Below, one piece after another: positions 1 through 8,346 of a stretch of 31,547 bases of DNA. The stretch spans positions 4,276-35,822 of the forward strand of contig JAJYUO010000001.1 of assembly GCA_021792485.1 (NCBI GenBank). Direction: 5' to 3'. The position numbers and the translations under genes are program-made. The notes under the pieces were generated by a model. It searched no databases and was not told the origin of the DNA. It was given only the letters and a program-made list of their open reading frames with translations. The stretch comes from Thermoplasmata archaeon (GTDB lineage: Archaea; Thermoplasmatota; Thermoplasmata; Lutacidiplasmatales; UBA184). How positions within the stretch are numbered: position 1 is the stretch's first letter; each line of letters starts with the position of its first letter.

Positions 1-2
1 AC

Positions 3-947
3 GTCCGTGAGGGGATCGAACGTCCGTTCGCCGAGATCGAGAGGGCCGGGCGCGCGGACCTCGAGCGCAACCAACGCCGCCTCGAGCAGATTGCTCGGGA
101 AAGTCACACGACGATCCCCGGACTCCTCGAGCAGCTCAAGGCCGACCACCCGACCGCCGCGAACCTGATCCCGACGGCCCGATCCCTGGTGGAGGGAGCG
201 CGACGCTTCGTCGAGGAACACGCCCTGGTGACGATCCCCGAAGGAGCTCGCGTCCGTGTCGAGGAGACCCCGGCGTGGGGCCGCTCTCTTTCCACGGCCA
301 GCATGGAGTCCCCGGGTCCGTTCGAGACGTCAAGCGGCGACGGAATCTACTATGTGACTCCGGTCGACCCGGCGTGGACCCCGAAGCAGCAGGAGGAGTG
401 GCTGCGTTCGCTCAACCGCGAGATGCTCGCGAACATCACCGCACACGAGGTCTACCCCGGTCACTACCTCCAGTTCCTCCACCTTCGCCGGGCGACGGGC
501 TCTCTCGCGCGGAAGGTGTACCTGTCGCCGTCGTTCGTCGAAGGATGGGCCCACTACACCGAACAGCTCGTGATCGAGGAGGGGTTCGGAGCGCCGGGCG
601 TCCACGCCGAAGTTGCCCAACTCCATGATGCGCTATTGCGCGATTGCCGTCTGCTCGCCTCGATCGGATTGCACACCGCCGGCTGGACCGTGGCCCAGGC
701 GACGGCCCTGATCGAGAAGGAGGCGCACTTCGATCATCACCCCGCCGAGCGCGAAGCGATCCGCGGGACCTACAACCCCGAGTACTTCTGCTATACGTTG
801 GGAAAGCTCGCGATCTTGGAGGCACGTGGGAAGTTCCTTCGGGCAAAATTCGGCGGCGCGCTTCGGGGGTTCCACGACACCCTCCTCGGCTTCGGCGGCC
901 CCCCGCTCGGCCTCTTCGATCGCTTGTTCGCCCGTGCGGCGACGTAG
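3..947 (+). CDS. DUF885 family metallopeptidase-like protein (5' truncated by window edge)
   Basis: The reading frame is open from the window edge, so the N-terminus lies outside. The visible 314 residues match the C-terminal half of DUF885 proteins, which are usually about 550-600 residues long. The key motif is HEVYPGH (bases about 444-464), the HExxPGH variant of a zinc-binding helix. It is followed about 30 residues later by EGWAHY, whose Glu is the expected third ligand. The conserved tail YNPEYFCYTLGKL is also present. These are seen directly; peptidase activity is inferred from the family, for which few substrates are known. No signal peptide can be judged because the start is missing. 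The next gene begins 59 nt downstream on the same strand. Confidence 0.85.
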   Translation, partial: VREGIERPFAEIERAGRADLERNQRRLEQIARESHTTIPGLLEQLKADHPTAANLIPTARSLVEGARRFVEEHALVTIPEGARVRVEETPAWGRSLSTASMESPGPFETSSGDGIYYVTPVDPAWTPKQQEEWLRSLNREMLANITAHEVYPGHYLQFLHLRRATGSLARKVYLSPSFVEGWAHYTEQLVIEEGFGAPGVHAEVAQLHDALLRDCRLLASIGLHTAGWTVAQATALIEKEAHFDHHPAEREAIRGTYNPEYFCYTLGKLAILEARGKFLRAKFGGALRGFHDTLLGFGGPPLGLFDRLFARAAT

Positions 948-1006
948 GGGACCCCAAGCGCGTCGGCCGGAAAGACTCATGGGGGTTGCCGGTTCGTCCT
1001 GGACCG

Positions 1007-1645
1007 ATGACCCCACCCGCGCTACCCGCAGGCGGGCTCCAGGCGCCGGATCTGACGGGGCCCACCTCGATCCTCAATTGGCCGATCGCTGGCCCTCGGG
1101 CGCAGCGGCGGCGCCGACGACGCCCGTTCGCCCACGTCCACATCGAGATCGACCTACGGCCGGAGTCGCCCCCGCCGGGCCGGGGCCTCCTGGGAAAGAT
1201 CGAAAAGGTGCTCCGCGAGCGCGAGGTCGTGGAATCGCCGAATCTCTTGCGGTTCACCTTCGGCATACTGCACGCGTTCAGCGCCGCCGGGTTCGTCCGG
1301 ATCCATCATTGGGAGGTCCAGCCCGGCGGATGGCTCCCGCTTCCCGAAGACGCATCGGGCGCGAGAGACGAGGAGCCGCTCGGACACTTCCTCCGCGCGC
1401 TCCAGAGCGACGCCTGGTCCCGGCTGCGAACGGCCCGATCGTTCTCGATGCGGCTCGGCGCGATGGGCCACCTTCACGCCGACGTCGTGATCCGCCGCGC
1501 GCACCGGGAACGGAACCACACCGTGTCGGTCGACCTGCGCGGTCGATTCCCCGAGGAGGCGGTCGATGACCTCGTCGGAGCCATCCGATCCCGGATGCCG
1601 GTGCGTTCGACGAAGGTGACCGAGGCCTCGTACGTGCCGGCCTGA
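1007..1645 (+). CDS. Conserved-looking hypothetical protein, 212 aa
   Basis: I do not recognise this family. The first 40 residues are Pro/Arg rich with a run of six Arg and look disordered. From FAHVHIEIDL onward the sequence looks folded, with alternating hydrophobic strands and helices and no membrane segment, metal motif or P-loop. The ATG at 1007 is the first in-frame start after the DUF885 stop; no ribosome-binding site is seen, and a later GTG at about 1207 would remove the N-terminal strand. The stop codon lies inside the ribosome-binding site of msrA 7 nt downstream, so the two genes are probably co-transcribed. A role linked to MsrA would be a guess. Confidence 0.6.
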   Translation: MTPPALPAGGLQAPDLTGPTSILNWPIAGPRAQRRRRRRPFAHVHIEIDLRPESPPPGRGLLGKIEKVLREREVVESPNLLRFTFGILHAFSAAGFVRIHHWEVQPGGWLPLPEDASGARDEEPLGHFLRALQSDAWSRLRTARSFSMRLGAMGHLHADVVIRRAHRERNHTVSVDLRGRFPEEAVDDLVGAIRSRMPVRSTKVTEASYVPA

Positions 1646-1649
1646 GGAG
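1644..1649 (+). promoter_or_regulatory. Ribosome-binding site of msrA
   Basis: GAGGAG lies 3 nt upstream of the ATG at 1653 and overlaps the stop codon of the preceding gene. It supports translational coupling and the chosen start. Confidence 0.5.
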
Positions 1650-1652
1650 AGC

Positions 1653-2234
1653 ATGACCGACCTTCCCCCTCCGCACACCGCCAACCCCGGCGAATCGGTG
1701 GCGACGTTTGCCGGCGGGTGCTTCTGGTGCACGGAAGCGGTCTTCTCCGAGCTGAAGGGAGTTCGCCAGGTCCTTCCCGGTTACTCCGGCGGGACCGTTC
1801 CCGACCCATCGTACGAAGATGTCTGTACCGGCGCGACCGGTCACGCGGAGACGGTCGAGATCCTCTTCGATCCGAACGAGATCTCCTACCGAGATCTATT
1901 GACGGTTTTCTTCTCGACGCACGATCCCACGACCATGAACCGTCAAGGCGGGGACGTAGGGACGCAGTATCGTTCCGCGATCTTCTATCACGACGAATCA
2001 CAGCGCCGGGAGGCGAACGAGATCATCGCGGAACTCCAACGCGAGAAGATCTGGCGTCGGCCGATCGTCACCCAGGTAGTGCCGTTCCAGAAGTTCTATC
2101 CGGCCGAGGAGTACCACCGCGCCTACTTCCGCCGGAACCCCGAACGGGGGTACTGCCAGCTGGTCATCGCACCGAAGATGTCGAAGTTCCGGGCCAAGTA
2201 CGCGAAGCTCCTGGGACCGCGGCCCACCCCATAG
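1653..2234 (+). CDS. msrA: Peptide methionine sulfoxide reductase MsrA
   Basis: MsrA reduces the S-epimer of methionine sulfoxide in proteins and free Met, using a catalytic Cys that is recycled by thioredoxin-like partners. The 193-aa protein has the family signature GCFWC at residues 22-26 (catalytic Cys23), then GYSGG, the conserved GHAE..V segment, FF..HDPT, and GTQYRSAIF. Two further Cys (DVCTG and GYCQL near the C-terminus) are candidates for the resolving Cys. Length and motif order are normal for the family. The ATG is preceded by GAGGAG at 1644-1649, which overlaps the upstream stop. It fits an oxidative-stress repair role; no MsrB is visible nearby. Confidence 0.95.
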   Translation: MTDLPPPHTANPGESVATFAGGCFWCTEAVFSELKGVRQVLPGYSGGTVPDPSYEDVCTGATGHAETVEILFDPNEISYRDLLTVFFSTHDPTTMNRQGGDVGTQYRSAIFYHDESQRREANEIIAELQREKIWRRPIVTQVVPFQKFYPAEEYHRAYFRRNPERGYCQLVIAPKMSKFRAKYAKLLGPRPTP

Positions 2235-2380
2235 GCTCCGAGGGTGCGCCGTGCGAGTTCGTTGGGACGCACGGAACCGCCGTCGTCCGGGCCGGAGCGG
2301 ACGCATTCGCCGACGGGGGACCGCCCCGAACAGGCATGCGACGAGAGAGAGGGATCAGCACGCCCCGTAGCACCGGTCGA

Positions 2381-3466
2381 ATGTCGCCGTCGAAGCACGC
2401 AAGGTCCCGCCCCGGTCTCTCGTCGTTCTCTCAGTTCGCGCTGACGCGGGGCCTCCTCATCCCCGCCCAGCTCCTGCTCGTGCTGCTCATCGCCTACCTC
2501 TCGATCCAGGTCCCGAGCGACCTCACCCGCTTCGGCGCTCCGCCGCTCACCATCCTGTCGTTCTTCACGGGGTTCTGGGGCATGGTCGCTAACATCTTCA
2601 CCGGTCACTGGGGGATCGCGAGCGGGACGCTCACGTACGACGGCCATTCGTGGTTCCAGCTGTACAAGGACTTCCTTCCGAACTCCCTTCAGATCGCCCT
2701 GTTCGCCCTCCCGATCGCAGCCGCGCTCGCCTACGGGATCGGGCTCGCCTCCGGGTGGACGAAGCGGCCGGAGTACGACACCCCGAGCCGGATCACCACC
2801 CTCGGGTTCGGCCTCGTTCCCGCCTTCATCATCGCCCTACTGATCGAGTTCGCGCTCTTCTTCGCCTTCTACCATGCCTTCCACGACATTCCCGGCGACG
2901 GCATCATCCCCTCTCCTTCGTGGTACCCGAATGGCATCTTCCCGTCGTGGGTCACCGACGGTTGGGTCACGCATCCCACCGGCCTTCCCATGATCGATGG
3001 GATCGTCCACGAGGACTGGCCGTTCGAGGCGATCACTCTCGCGAAGACGCTCATGCAGGCGATCGTCGTCGCGATCGTCTACGTCGCGATCTTCATGCGG
3101 CATGCCCGCAACGTCGTCGCCTCGGCGAGCCAGGAGGCGTCGATCACCGCCGCCCGCTCCCGGGGGATCTCGGAGCATACCCTCCTTTGGCGGCATACGG
3201 CCGCCCAGGTGCGCCCGACGTTCCTCCTCTTGTTCGCGCTGACGATCCCCGCCTACCTCGCGACGCAGTTCGTGGTCGAGTCGGTGTTCGTCGATCCCGG
3301 CGTCGGCTATCTCACGCTCACCGTGCTGACCGCACCGAAGGGCAACGAGAACCTCGCCGGCATCGAAGGGATGGTCTTCGTGCTCGCGATCGTGGTGCTC
3401 GTCTGGGCGTTCGTGGTCGATCTCTTCGCGGCGAAATCGGACCCGCGGGGCGTGGTAGCCCGATGA
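2381..3466 (+). CDS. ABC transporter permease, dipeptide/oligopeptide (DppB) type
   Basis: This is an integral membrane subunit of an ABC importer of the peptide/nickel class. After a short basic N-terminus there is a TM segment (residues about 20-40), then a periplasm-side loop, then five more hydrophobic segments. The cytoplasmic EAA loop that docks with the ATPase is visible as EASITAARSRGIS, followed by the usual RPTFLLLF helix and the VVESVFVDPGVGYL segment typical of DppB. The extra loop rich in Trp, Pro and Gly between the third and fourth TM is unusual. The start is uncertain: ATG 2381 (chosen, 361 aa) or ATG 2336. It overlaps the next permease by 4 nt. No ATPase or binding-protein gene is adjacent, so the substrate is unknown. 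Confidence 0.85.
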   Translation: MSPSKHARSRPGLSSFSQFALTRGLLIPAQLLLVLLIAYLSIQVPSDLTRFGAPPLTILSFFTGFWGMVANIFTGHWGIASGTLTYDGHSWFQLYKDFLPNSLQIALFALPIAAALAYGIGLASGWTKRPEYDTPSRITTLGFGLVPAFIIALLIEFALFFAFYHAFHDIPGDGIIPSPSWYPNGIFPSWVTDGWVTHPTGLPMIDGIVHEDWPFEAITLAKTLMQAIVVAIVYVAIFMRHARNVVASASQEASITAARSRGISEHTLLWRHTAAQVRPTFLLLFALTIPAYLATQFVVESVFVDPGVGYLTLTVLTAPKGNENLAGIEGMVFVLAIVVLVWAFVVDLFAAKSDPRGVVAR

Positions 3467-4440
3467 GCGAGGACGCCGCTCGCCCCCGTCACCTCGCCGT
3501 CTACCGCCGGCATCCGTTCGGACCGCAGCTGTGGATCGGGATCGGCATGCTCGCCTTCTACGTCGCGGTCGCGGTCAGCGCGCTGATCGTCTTTCGAGGG
3601 TCGCTCGGCACCCTCTCGGAAAACTTCGCCTGGCAGTCCCCGCTGCCGCCGATCGGGCCGTCCTGGACCTACCCGTTCGGGATACTTCCGGGATTCGGGG
3701 TGAACCTGCTCGACGCGGTATGGCAGGCGACGCCGTGGGACCTCGCGATCGTCTTGGGGATCCTCGCCATCGATGGCGCGCTCGGCGCGCTGATCGGCGC
3801 AATCGCCGGCCTTCACGAGGGGAGCGCGATCGACCACGCCGTCACCTTCCTCAGCGATTCGTTGGGAGCGATCCCGGCCGTCATTCTCGTCGCCGTGATC
3901 TTCGCCGGGATCGTCCTCGCCGCCCCCGCGGATCGCTCGCTGTGGCTCTTCGTCGTCCTCTTCGGCCTCCTCCTCTGGCCGCCGAGCGCTCGCACGGTCC
4001 GCGAGCGCGTGCGGGAGCTCGCCCAGCGGCCGTACGTGGAGGCGTCACGGGCGAACGGAGCGTCCGACCGCCGCATTCTCTTCCGCCATCTCCTGCCGAA
4101 CTCGCTCGGGCCGGTGCTGGCGCAGATTCCGGTGGACGTCGCGGCGGTATTCTTCTTCCTCAGCGTGTACCCTTGGTTCTTCAACTGCGCGAGCCCGTAT
4201 CCCGGTCCCGGGGTCGGTTACCATGTCCCCGGTCTCCCGCCGTTCTCGCCGCTTCCGTCGACGATGTTTCCCGAATGGGGCTATCAGCTCGGGTTCAGCG
4301 CGTGCGACGCGTTCCTCGTCCCGGGCGGGCCGATCTACTGGTGGATGTTCCTCTTCCCGCTCCTCGCCATCGTGGGGCTGGGGATCGCGATCGCGTTCGC
4401 CTGCGACGGGCTCGAGAAGTGGCTGCGCTTCGGGGCGTAG
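3463..4440 (+). CDS. ABC transporter permease, dipeptide/oligopeptide (DppC) type
   Basis: This is the second membrane subunit of the same importer, 325 aa. The N-terminus carries the short cytoplasmic tail and first TM typical of DppC (YRRHPFGPQLWIGIGML). A large external loop is followed by TM segments, and the EAA loop VEASRANGASDRRILFRHLLPN is well conserved in form. The C-terminal half has an added Trp/Pro/Gly-rich external segment (about residues 230-290) before the last TM. The ATG overlaps the upstream stop as ATGA, so the two permeases are translationally coupled and should form a heterodimer. The ATPase and solute-binding partners are not in the window, so they may be encoded elsewhere. 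Confidence 0.87.
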   Translation: MSEDAARPRHLAVYRRHPFGPQLWIGIGMLAFYVAVAVSALIVFRGSLGTLSENFAWQSPLPPIGPSWTYPFGILPGFGVNLLDAVWQATPWDLAIVLGILAIDGALGALIGAIAGLHEGSAIDHAVTFLSDSLGAIPAVILVAVIFAGIVLAAPADRSLWLFVVLFGLLLWPPSARTVRERVRELAQRPYVEASRANGASDRRILFRHLLPNSLGPVLAQIPVDVAAVFFFLSVYPWFFNCASPYPGPGVGYHVPGLPPFSPLPSTMFPEWGYQLGFSACDAFLVPGGPIYWWMFLFPLLAIVGLGIAIAFACDGLEKWLRFGA

Positions 4441-4496
4441 ACACGGGGCCGGCGCGCGACCGCAAACGTTCACTCCTCCGGAGCGGTCGGGAGACC

Positions 4497-5228
4497 GTGG
4501 CGGCACGAGAGAGGGTCGACCGGTTCCGGATCTCCGCGAAGGATCTGGGGCAGCTCGCGATGCCGGAGTTCTGCCCGCGATGCTTCTGGCTCGACCGGCA
4601 CTACGACCTCCCGTTCGGCGGGCCGTTTCCGGGGATCTTCTCGTCGCTCGATTCCTACTCGAAGAAGATCGTCCATGCGTCGTTCGACCAGCATGGAGTT
4701 CCGCCTTCGTGGCTCGGGTCCCTCGGCCCGTTTTCCTCCTACATCCCTCCCCCCTCGCCGCAGAAGTTCTACCTCGACGACGACGCGAACGGCCTCCGTC
4801 TCACGGGGGCGCCCGACGGGATCCTCGTGCGCGCCGACGGCCGCAAGGTGATCGTCGATTACAAGACCGCGAAGCGCACCGAATCCCAAGACGAGCTGCG
4901 GCCGATCTACGAGGTGCAACTGAACGGGTACGCCCTGATCGCCGAATCTCGAGGCTTGGGTCCGGTCGCCCGGCTCGCGCTCGTGTACACCGAGCCGATC
5001 ACCGACGGGCCCGAGGGCCTGTTCGAGAGCGCCCGAACCGAGGAAGGGTTCGCGATGGGCTTTCGGGCGACGATCGAAGAGGTTCCGCTCGACCCCGCCC
5101 TCCTCCCTCCGCTGATGCGACGCGCTCGGGAGATCTACGACGCTCCGAGTCCCCCCGAGGGCCGACCGGGGTGCGAAGATTGCGAGCGGTTCGAGGCGCT
5201 CGCCTCCGCCGCCCGGGAATGGACGTAG
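4497..5228 (+). CDS. PD-(D/E)XK superfamily nuclease-like protein with two CxxC pairs
   Basis: The 243-aa protein carries the core of the RecB/Cas4-like nuclease fold: GAPDGILV, then VIVDYKTAK (the D-x-K of the active site), then the downstream Q motif YEVQLNGYALI. A CPRC pair lies at residues 26-29 and a CEDC pair near the C-terminus (GCEDCERF). Cysteines at both ends are what Cas4- and AddB-type nucleases use to hold an Fe-S cluster that staples the domain. The GTG at 4497 was chosen because GGGAG lies just upstream and the conserved-looking ISAKDLGQLAMPEFC follows. No cas genes or CRISPR repeats are visible, so a DNA-repair or stand-alone nuclease role is more likely. Activity is inferred. 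Confidence 0.75.
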   Translation: MAARERVDRFRISAKDLGQLAMPEFCPRCFWLDRHYDLPFGGPFPGIFSSLDSYSKKIVHASFDQHGVPPSWLGSLGPFSSYIPPPSPQKFYLDDDANGLRLTGAPDGILVRADGRKVIVDYKTAKRTESQDELRPIYEVQLNGYALIAESRGLGPVARLALVYTEPITDGPEGLFESARTEEGFAMGFRATIEEVPLDPALLPPLMRRAREIYDAPSPPEGRPGCEDCERFEALASAAREWT

Positions 5229-5277
5229 CCGACGATTCCTTCCCCGCCCGCCTACCGCACATCGATTTAGAGCCGGC

Positions 5278-6021
5278 GTGCGTGGCTCCTTGGCGAGGGT
5301 CGTGACGAGCGAGTGGACCGACTGGCATCGGCAGTACGAGCCGGGTTCCCCGCTCACGAAGCGGCTCGAGGTCGTTCGCGCGTTGATCCGAGAGGAGCTC
5401 GATCGTCGGCCCCCCGGCCGTCTCCGTGCGATCAGCATGTGCGCGGGAGACGGGCGGGATCTCCTCGAGGTTCTCGCGACCCATCCTCGGCGGAGCGATG
5501 TCACCGCCCGTCTGGTCGAGCTCGACGCCGAGCTGGCCGAGGGAGCGCGGGCTCGAGCGACCCGCCGCGGTCTAACGGGGATCGAGGTCGTCGAAGGCGA
5601 CGCCGGGCTCGCGCAGACGTACGACGGCGCGGTGCCGGCCGACCTCCTCCTCGTCTGCGGCGTCTACGGCAACGTCTCCGACTCCGACATCCGTGCGACG
5701 ATCTCCCACCTTCCCGAGCTCGCCGCGCGCGGCGCGTGCGTCGTCTGGACCCGGGGTCGGTTCGAGCCGGATCTCACGCCCGCGATCCGCACCTGGTTTT
5801 GGGAGTCCGGGTTCGAGGAGATCGGGTTCGTGCCGGTTCCCGAGAGCACGATGTCGGCCGGAGCGAACCGCCTCGTCGCCCCCCCGCGTCCGTTCGATCC
5901 CTCGGTCCGCCTCTTCCAATTCCTCCCGGCGGGGGAGCGGCCGGCCGACCGGGCCCGGGCCCGCGCGAGGAGCGTGTTTGCCCCTTTGCCCCCGGCGGCG
6001 AGCGGGGGATCCCGCCGGTGA
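5278..6021 (+). CDS. Class I SAM-dependent methyltransferase-like protein
   Basis: The protein (247 aa from GTG 5278) has a Rossmann-type methyltransferase core: AISMCAGDGRD in motif I position, then LVELDAEL with the acidic residue after strand 2, VEGDAG, and DLLLVCGVYGNVSD. The acceptor substrate cannot be read. The C-terminal 60 residues are Pro/Arg/Ala rich and probably flexible. Start choice is uncertain: GTG 5278 or GTG 5302 (MTSEWTDWHRQY), the latter closer to where family members begin. The 3' end faces the M29-like gene, with 58 nt between the converging stops. No partner is evident in the neighbourhood. Confidence 0.75.
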   Translation: MRGSLARVVTSEWTDWHRQYEPGSPLTKRLEVVRALIREELDRRPPGRLRAISMCAGDGRDLLEVLATHPRRSDVTARLVELDAELAEGARARATRRGLTGIEVVEGDAGLAQTYDGAVPADLLLVCGVYGNVSDSDIRATISHLPELAARGACVVWTRGRFEPDLTPAIRTWFWESGFEEIGFVPVPESTMSAGANRLVAPPRPFDPSVRLFQFLPAGERPADRARARARSVFAPLPPAASGGSRR

Positions 6022-6079
6022 GCGGGAACGAGATCGCCCTCGGCCGGGGAACCGGGATCGGGCTAGCGAGGCGTCGGGG

Positions 6080-7177
6080 CTACAGGGGGATCGGCCGCCC
6101 GTCGACCTCGACGGTCGCGCCGGCGTCGATGGCATACCCGAAGAACGGAGACGGGTTGTTCCCTCCGAAAAAGCGGTTGGATCCGACGGAAACCATCACG
6201 GCACCGCGTTCCAGGTCCTCCACCTGCGGGGTGTCCTTGAGCTTGGGGTTGAGCCCGATCCCGAGCATGCCGGGACGGTCGCGTCCCCGGCCGCCCGTCC
6301 GGTACGGCCGATCGAAGAACCGCTGTCCCCGGTCGAACTCCGCACTGACGAGCCGGCCGGACCGGAACCGCAGCACTCCGCCGGCCGCCTTCCCCGAGTC
6401 GTAGTAGCAGCTTCGATTCGCGACGATCGTGCCCTCCGCGACGGACTCGTCCAGAGCGACGCGGACCGATCCCGCCGGTAGGTTGGTCAGGAAGTCGAAC
6501 GGCCGGCGCTTGTCACCGACCCTCGGTCGCCCGATCGATGCGGTCGCTCGCCGATGAGCGAGGCCCAGGGTGAGATCGGTCCCCCCTCGGCTACGGATCC
6601 GCAGCGTGCGACCGTGCTCAAGCGCCCGGACGATCGGCGTCGCCGTGCGCTGGAGCTCGTCCGGACCTACGAGGGTGGCCTGTACCAGCTGGTCCGTCCA
6701 TGTCCCAAGATCGGCGCCGTAGGCGCGTGCGAGCGTGGGATACGGTCGCCCCAGCTCCATCCGGGCTCCGCGGAGCCCGGCCCTGCGGGCTGCTTCGTAC
6801 CATCCCATGTTGAAGGCGAACAGGCGATCCCGATCCGCGCTCCGCATCGCATCGAGCCGCACCCGGTCGCCCGGCCCCCAGAAGTGCAGGTACGCGTTCG
6901 TTTGCCCGAGGGCAGCCCACTCGTGGCGGGCCCGGACGCCGAGCACGTCGAGCTTACCCTCGCTCACGAGGTCCCAGTATGCCTCCTCGTCTTCGTAGAA
7001 CACGATCGGGTAGGCGCCGATCCGACGCGCTTCGCGCGCGAACGCGACGGCCCATGGGAGGGTATGCGTCCACGCTTCCACGACGACGCGCTCACCGGGG
7101 CGCAAGCGGATGTTGCGGGAGAGGACGGAACGGGCGACCTTCGAACGCGTGGCCGGAGAGATCGCGGGCCCGGGCAT
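6080..7177 (-). CDS. M29-like (AmpS/AmpT family) protein lacking visible metal ligands
   Basis: The 365-aa protein follows the layout of family M29 aminopeptidases: GERVVVEAWTHTLPWAVAFA near the N-terminus, then NLPAGSVRVALDESVAEGTI, and LGIGLNPKL and VGSNRFFGGNNPSPFF in the C-terminal half. In classical M29 enzymes two Glu, two His and one Asp bind the two metals. Here the GE before the aIGtN segment reads GM, the His of the GTxHxAxG segment reads GAVMVSVG, and the SxxHxD segment reads SPFFGYA. So fold membership is well supported but hydrolysis by the usual mechanism is doubtful. ATG 7177 was chosen over GTG 7183 because an AT-rich box lies about 25 nt upstream and no ribosome-binding site is seen. 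Confidence 0.72.
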   Translation of the reverse strand: MPGPAISPATRSKVARSVLSRNIRLRPGERVVVEAWTHTLPWAVAFAREARRIGAYPIVFYEDEEAYWDLVSEGKLDVLGVRARHEWAALGQTNAYLHFWGPGDRVRLDAMRSADRDRLFAFNMGWYEAARRAGLRGARMELGRPYPTLARAYGADLGTWTDQLVQATLVGPDELQRTATPIVRALEHGRTLRIRSRGGTDLTLGLAHRRATASIGRPRVGDKRRPFDFLTNLPAGSVRVALDESVAEGTIVANRSCYYDSGKAAGGVLRFRSGRLVSAEFDRGQRFFDRPYRTGGRGRDRPGMLGIGLNPKLKDTPQVEDLERGAVMVSVGSNRFFGGNNPSPFFGYAIDAGATVEVDGRPIPL

Positions 7178-7198
7178 CGCCACCGTACGCCGATCGGC

Positions 7199-7206
7199 GA
7201 TTTAGC
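7199..7206 (-). promoter_or_regulatory. Possible TATA box for the M29-like gene
   Basis: On the - strand this reads GCTAAATC in an otherwise GC-rich intergenic stretch, centred about 25 nt upstream of ATG 7177, the spacing expected for a leaderless archaeal transcript. It is a single weak match. Confidence 0.35.
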
Positions 7207-7219
7207 TCCGAGGGCGGCG

Positions 7220-8338
7220 CTACCCGGTGGACGGGTTCGCAACGCTGACGGAGTGAATCCCGGGGAAACCAAACGGGACCTGCCGCCAGGAAGAGCCGCC
7301 GTCCGAACTTACGAAGAGATGACCGGTGGTCGTGCCCACGTAGATCCCCGGCTCCTCCCGGTTGTCGGTCGCCATCCCCTCACGGTGAACCGCATAGTGG
7401 CCCGGGAACGCATTCGGGTGGACGAGGGTCCGCCACTTCTGCCTCTCGTCGTTCCATTCCTGGACCTGGAAGTGCCCTATCCCCGTCGTTCGGTCGCGCC
7501 CATCGAGCCGGACGAAGTACGCCCTCCCGGGCGCCGCCGACGGGCTCGCGACGCAGAAGCCGAAATCGTCCCCCAGCGGCCGACCGATCCGAATCCACCG
7601 ATCCATCCGGTCGTGGGAGACGTACATCCCACCGTGGTCCTGGCGGTAGAACGTATCGGGGTTCGCCGCGTCCGGCACGACGTGGTGCACGCACTGGCCG
7701 GTCTCAGGGTGTTTGTTCGGTAGAAAAGGGGCGAGGACGCCCTTGTTCGTGGGGGTCCAACTGCGACCCCCGTTCTCGGTGCGGAACGTCCCGACCGCCG
7801 ATAGGCCGACGTACATCCGCTTCGGATCGCGGGGATCGATGAGGATCGTGTGGAGGCACGCGCCGCCGGCCCCGGGGGCCCAATCCTTTCGCGCCGGGTG
7901 CTCGTTAATGCTATCGACGGACTCCCAACTCCTGCCTAGGTCGTCGCTACGGAACAGGAGGTGCGGGTCGGCACCGAGGAAGAGCACGTTCGGCTCGCGA
8001 GGATGACCGGGCTCGATGTGCCAGAGGTTGGCGACCGGCGCGGAGGGGTGCGTGCGGTTCCGCCGGGCCTTCGTGCGCGGGAGGAGCGGGGTCGCGATCT
8101 CCTTCCACGTGCGGCCTCCGTCCTGGGACCGATGAACGGCGGGTCCCCAGAACCCGTTGTTGACGGCGGCGTACCGGCTTCCGGGGTGGCGGGGATCGGC
8201 GACGACGTGGTAGACCTCGTCCCCCTCGTGCGCCCGCCGACCGACCCTCCATGAGTGCCGGCGCGTGTCACCCTCGACGACGAAGGTTCCCTTCCGGGTG
8301 CCGAGCAGGATCTGGATTCGACTTCTTCGTTCCGGCAT
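7220..8338 (-). CDS. BNR/Asp-box repeat beta-propeller protein
   Basis: The 372-aa protein has several Asp-box (S/TxDxGxxW-like) turns seen directly: SQDGGRTW, SDDLGRSW, TENGGRSW and SSDGGSSW, spaced as in a sialidase-type or sortilin-type beta-propeller. There is no signal peptide or TM segment, so it is probably cytoplasmic, unlike most secreted sialidases. I see no convincing sialidase active-site set, and the common label exo-alpha-sialidase should not be taken as function. The ATG lies 8 nt after the stop of the MoaD-like gene, so both are in one transcript. Pairing of such propellers with MoaD-like proteins occurs in other prokaryotes, to my knowledge, which suggests a shared role, but that role is not established. 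Confidence 0.82.
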   Translation of the reverse strand: MPERRSRIQILLGTRKGTFVVEGDTRRHSWRVGRRAHEGDEVYHVVADPRHPGSRYAAVNNGFWGPAVHRSQDGGRTWKEIATPLLPRTKARRNRTHPSAPVANLWHIEPGHPREPNVLFLGADPHLLFRSDDLGRSWESVDSINEHPARKDWAPGAGGACLHTILIDPRDPKRMYVGLSAVGTFRTENGGRSWTPTNKGVLAPFLPNKHPETGQCVHHVVPDAANPDTFYRQDHGGMYVSHDRMDRWIRIGRPLGDDFGFCVASPSAAPGRAYFVRLDGRDRTTGIGHFQVQEWNDERQKWRTLVHPNAFPGHYAVHREGMATDNREEPGIYVGTTTGHLFVSSDGGSSWRQVPFGFPGIHSVSVANPSTG

Positions 8339-8346
8339 GCCGCCGT

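Noticed and set aside
436..1266. 276-codon - strand frame over the DUF885 gene
   Set aside because: The + strand has HExxPGH and EGWAHY; the antisense is an Arg/Ser-rich shadow.
4497..5228. Calling the PD-(D/E)XK protein Cas4
   Set aside because: There is no cas gene or repeat array in the window, and the Cys arrangement (two at each end) differs from the usual one-plus-three of Cas4.
7220..8338. Assigning sialidase activity to the BNR protein
   Set aside because: Only the Asp-box structural repeats are visible; no signal peptide or convincing catalytic residue set was seen.
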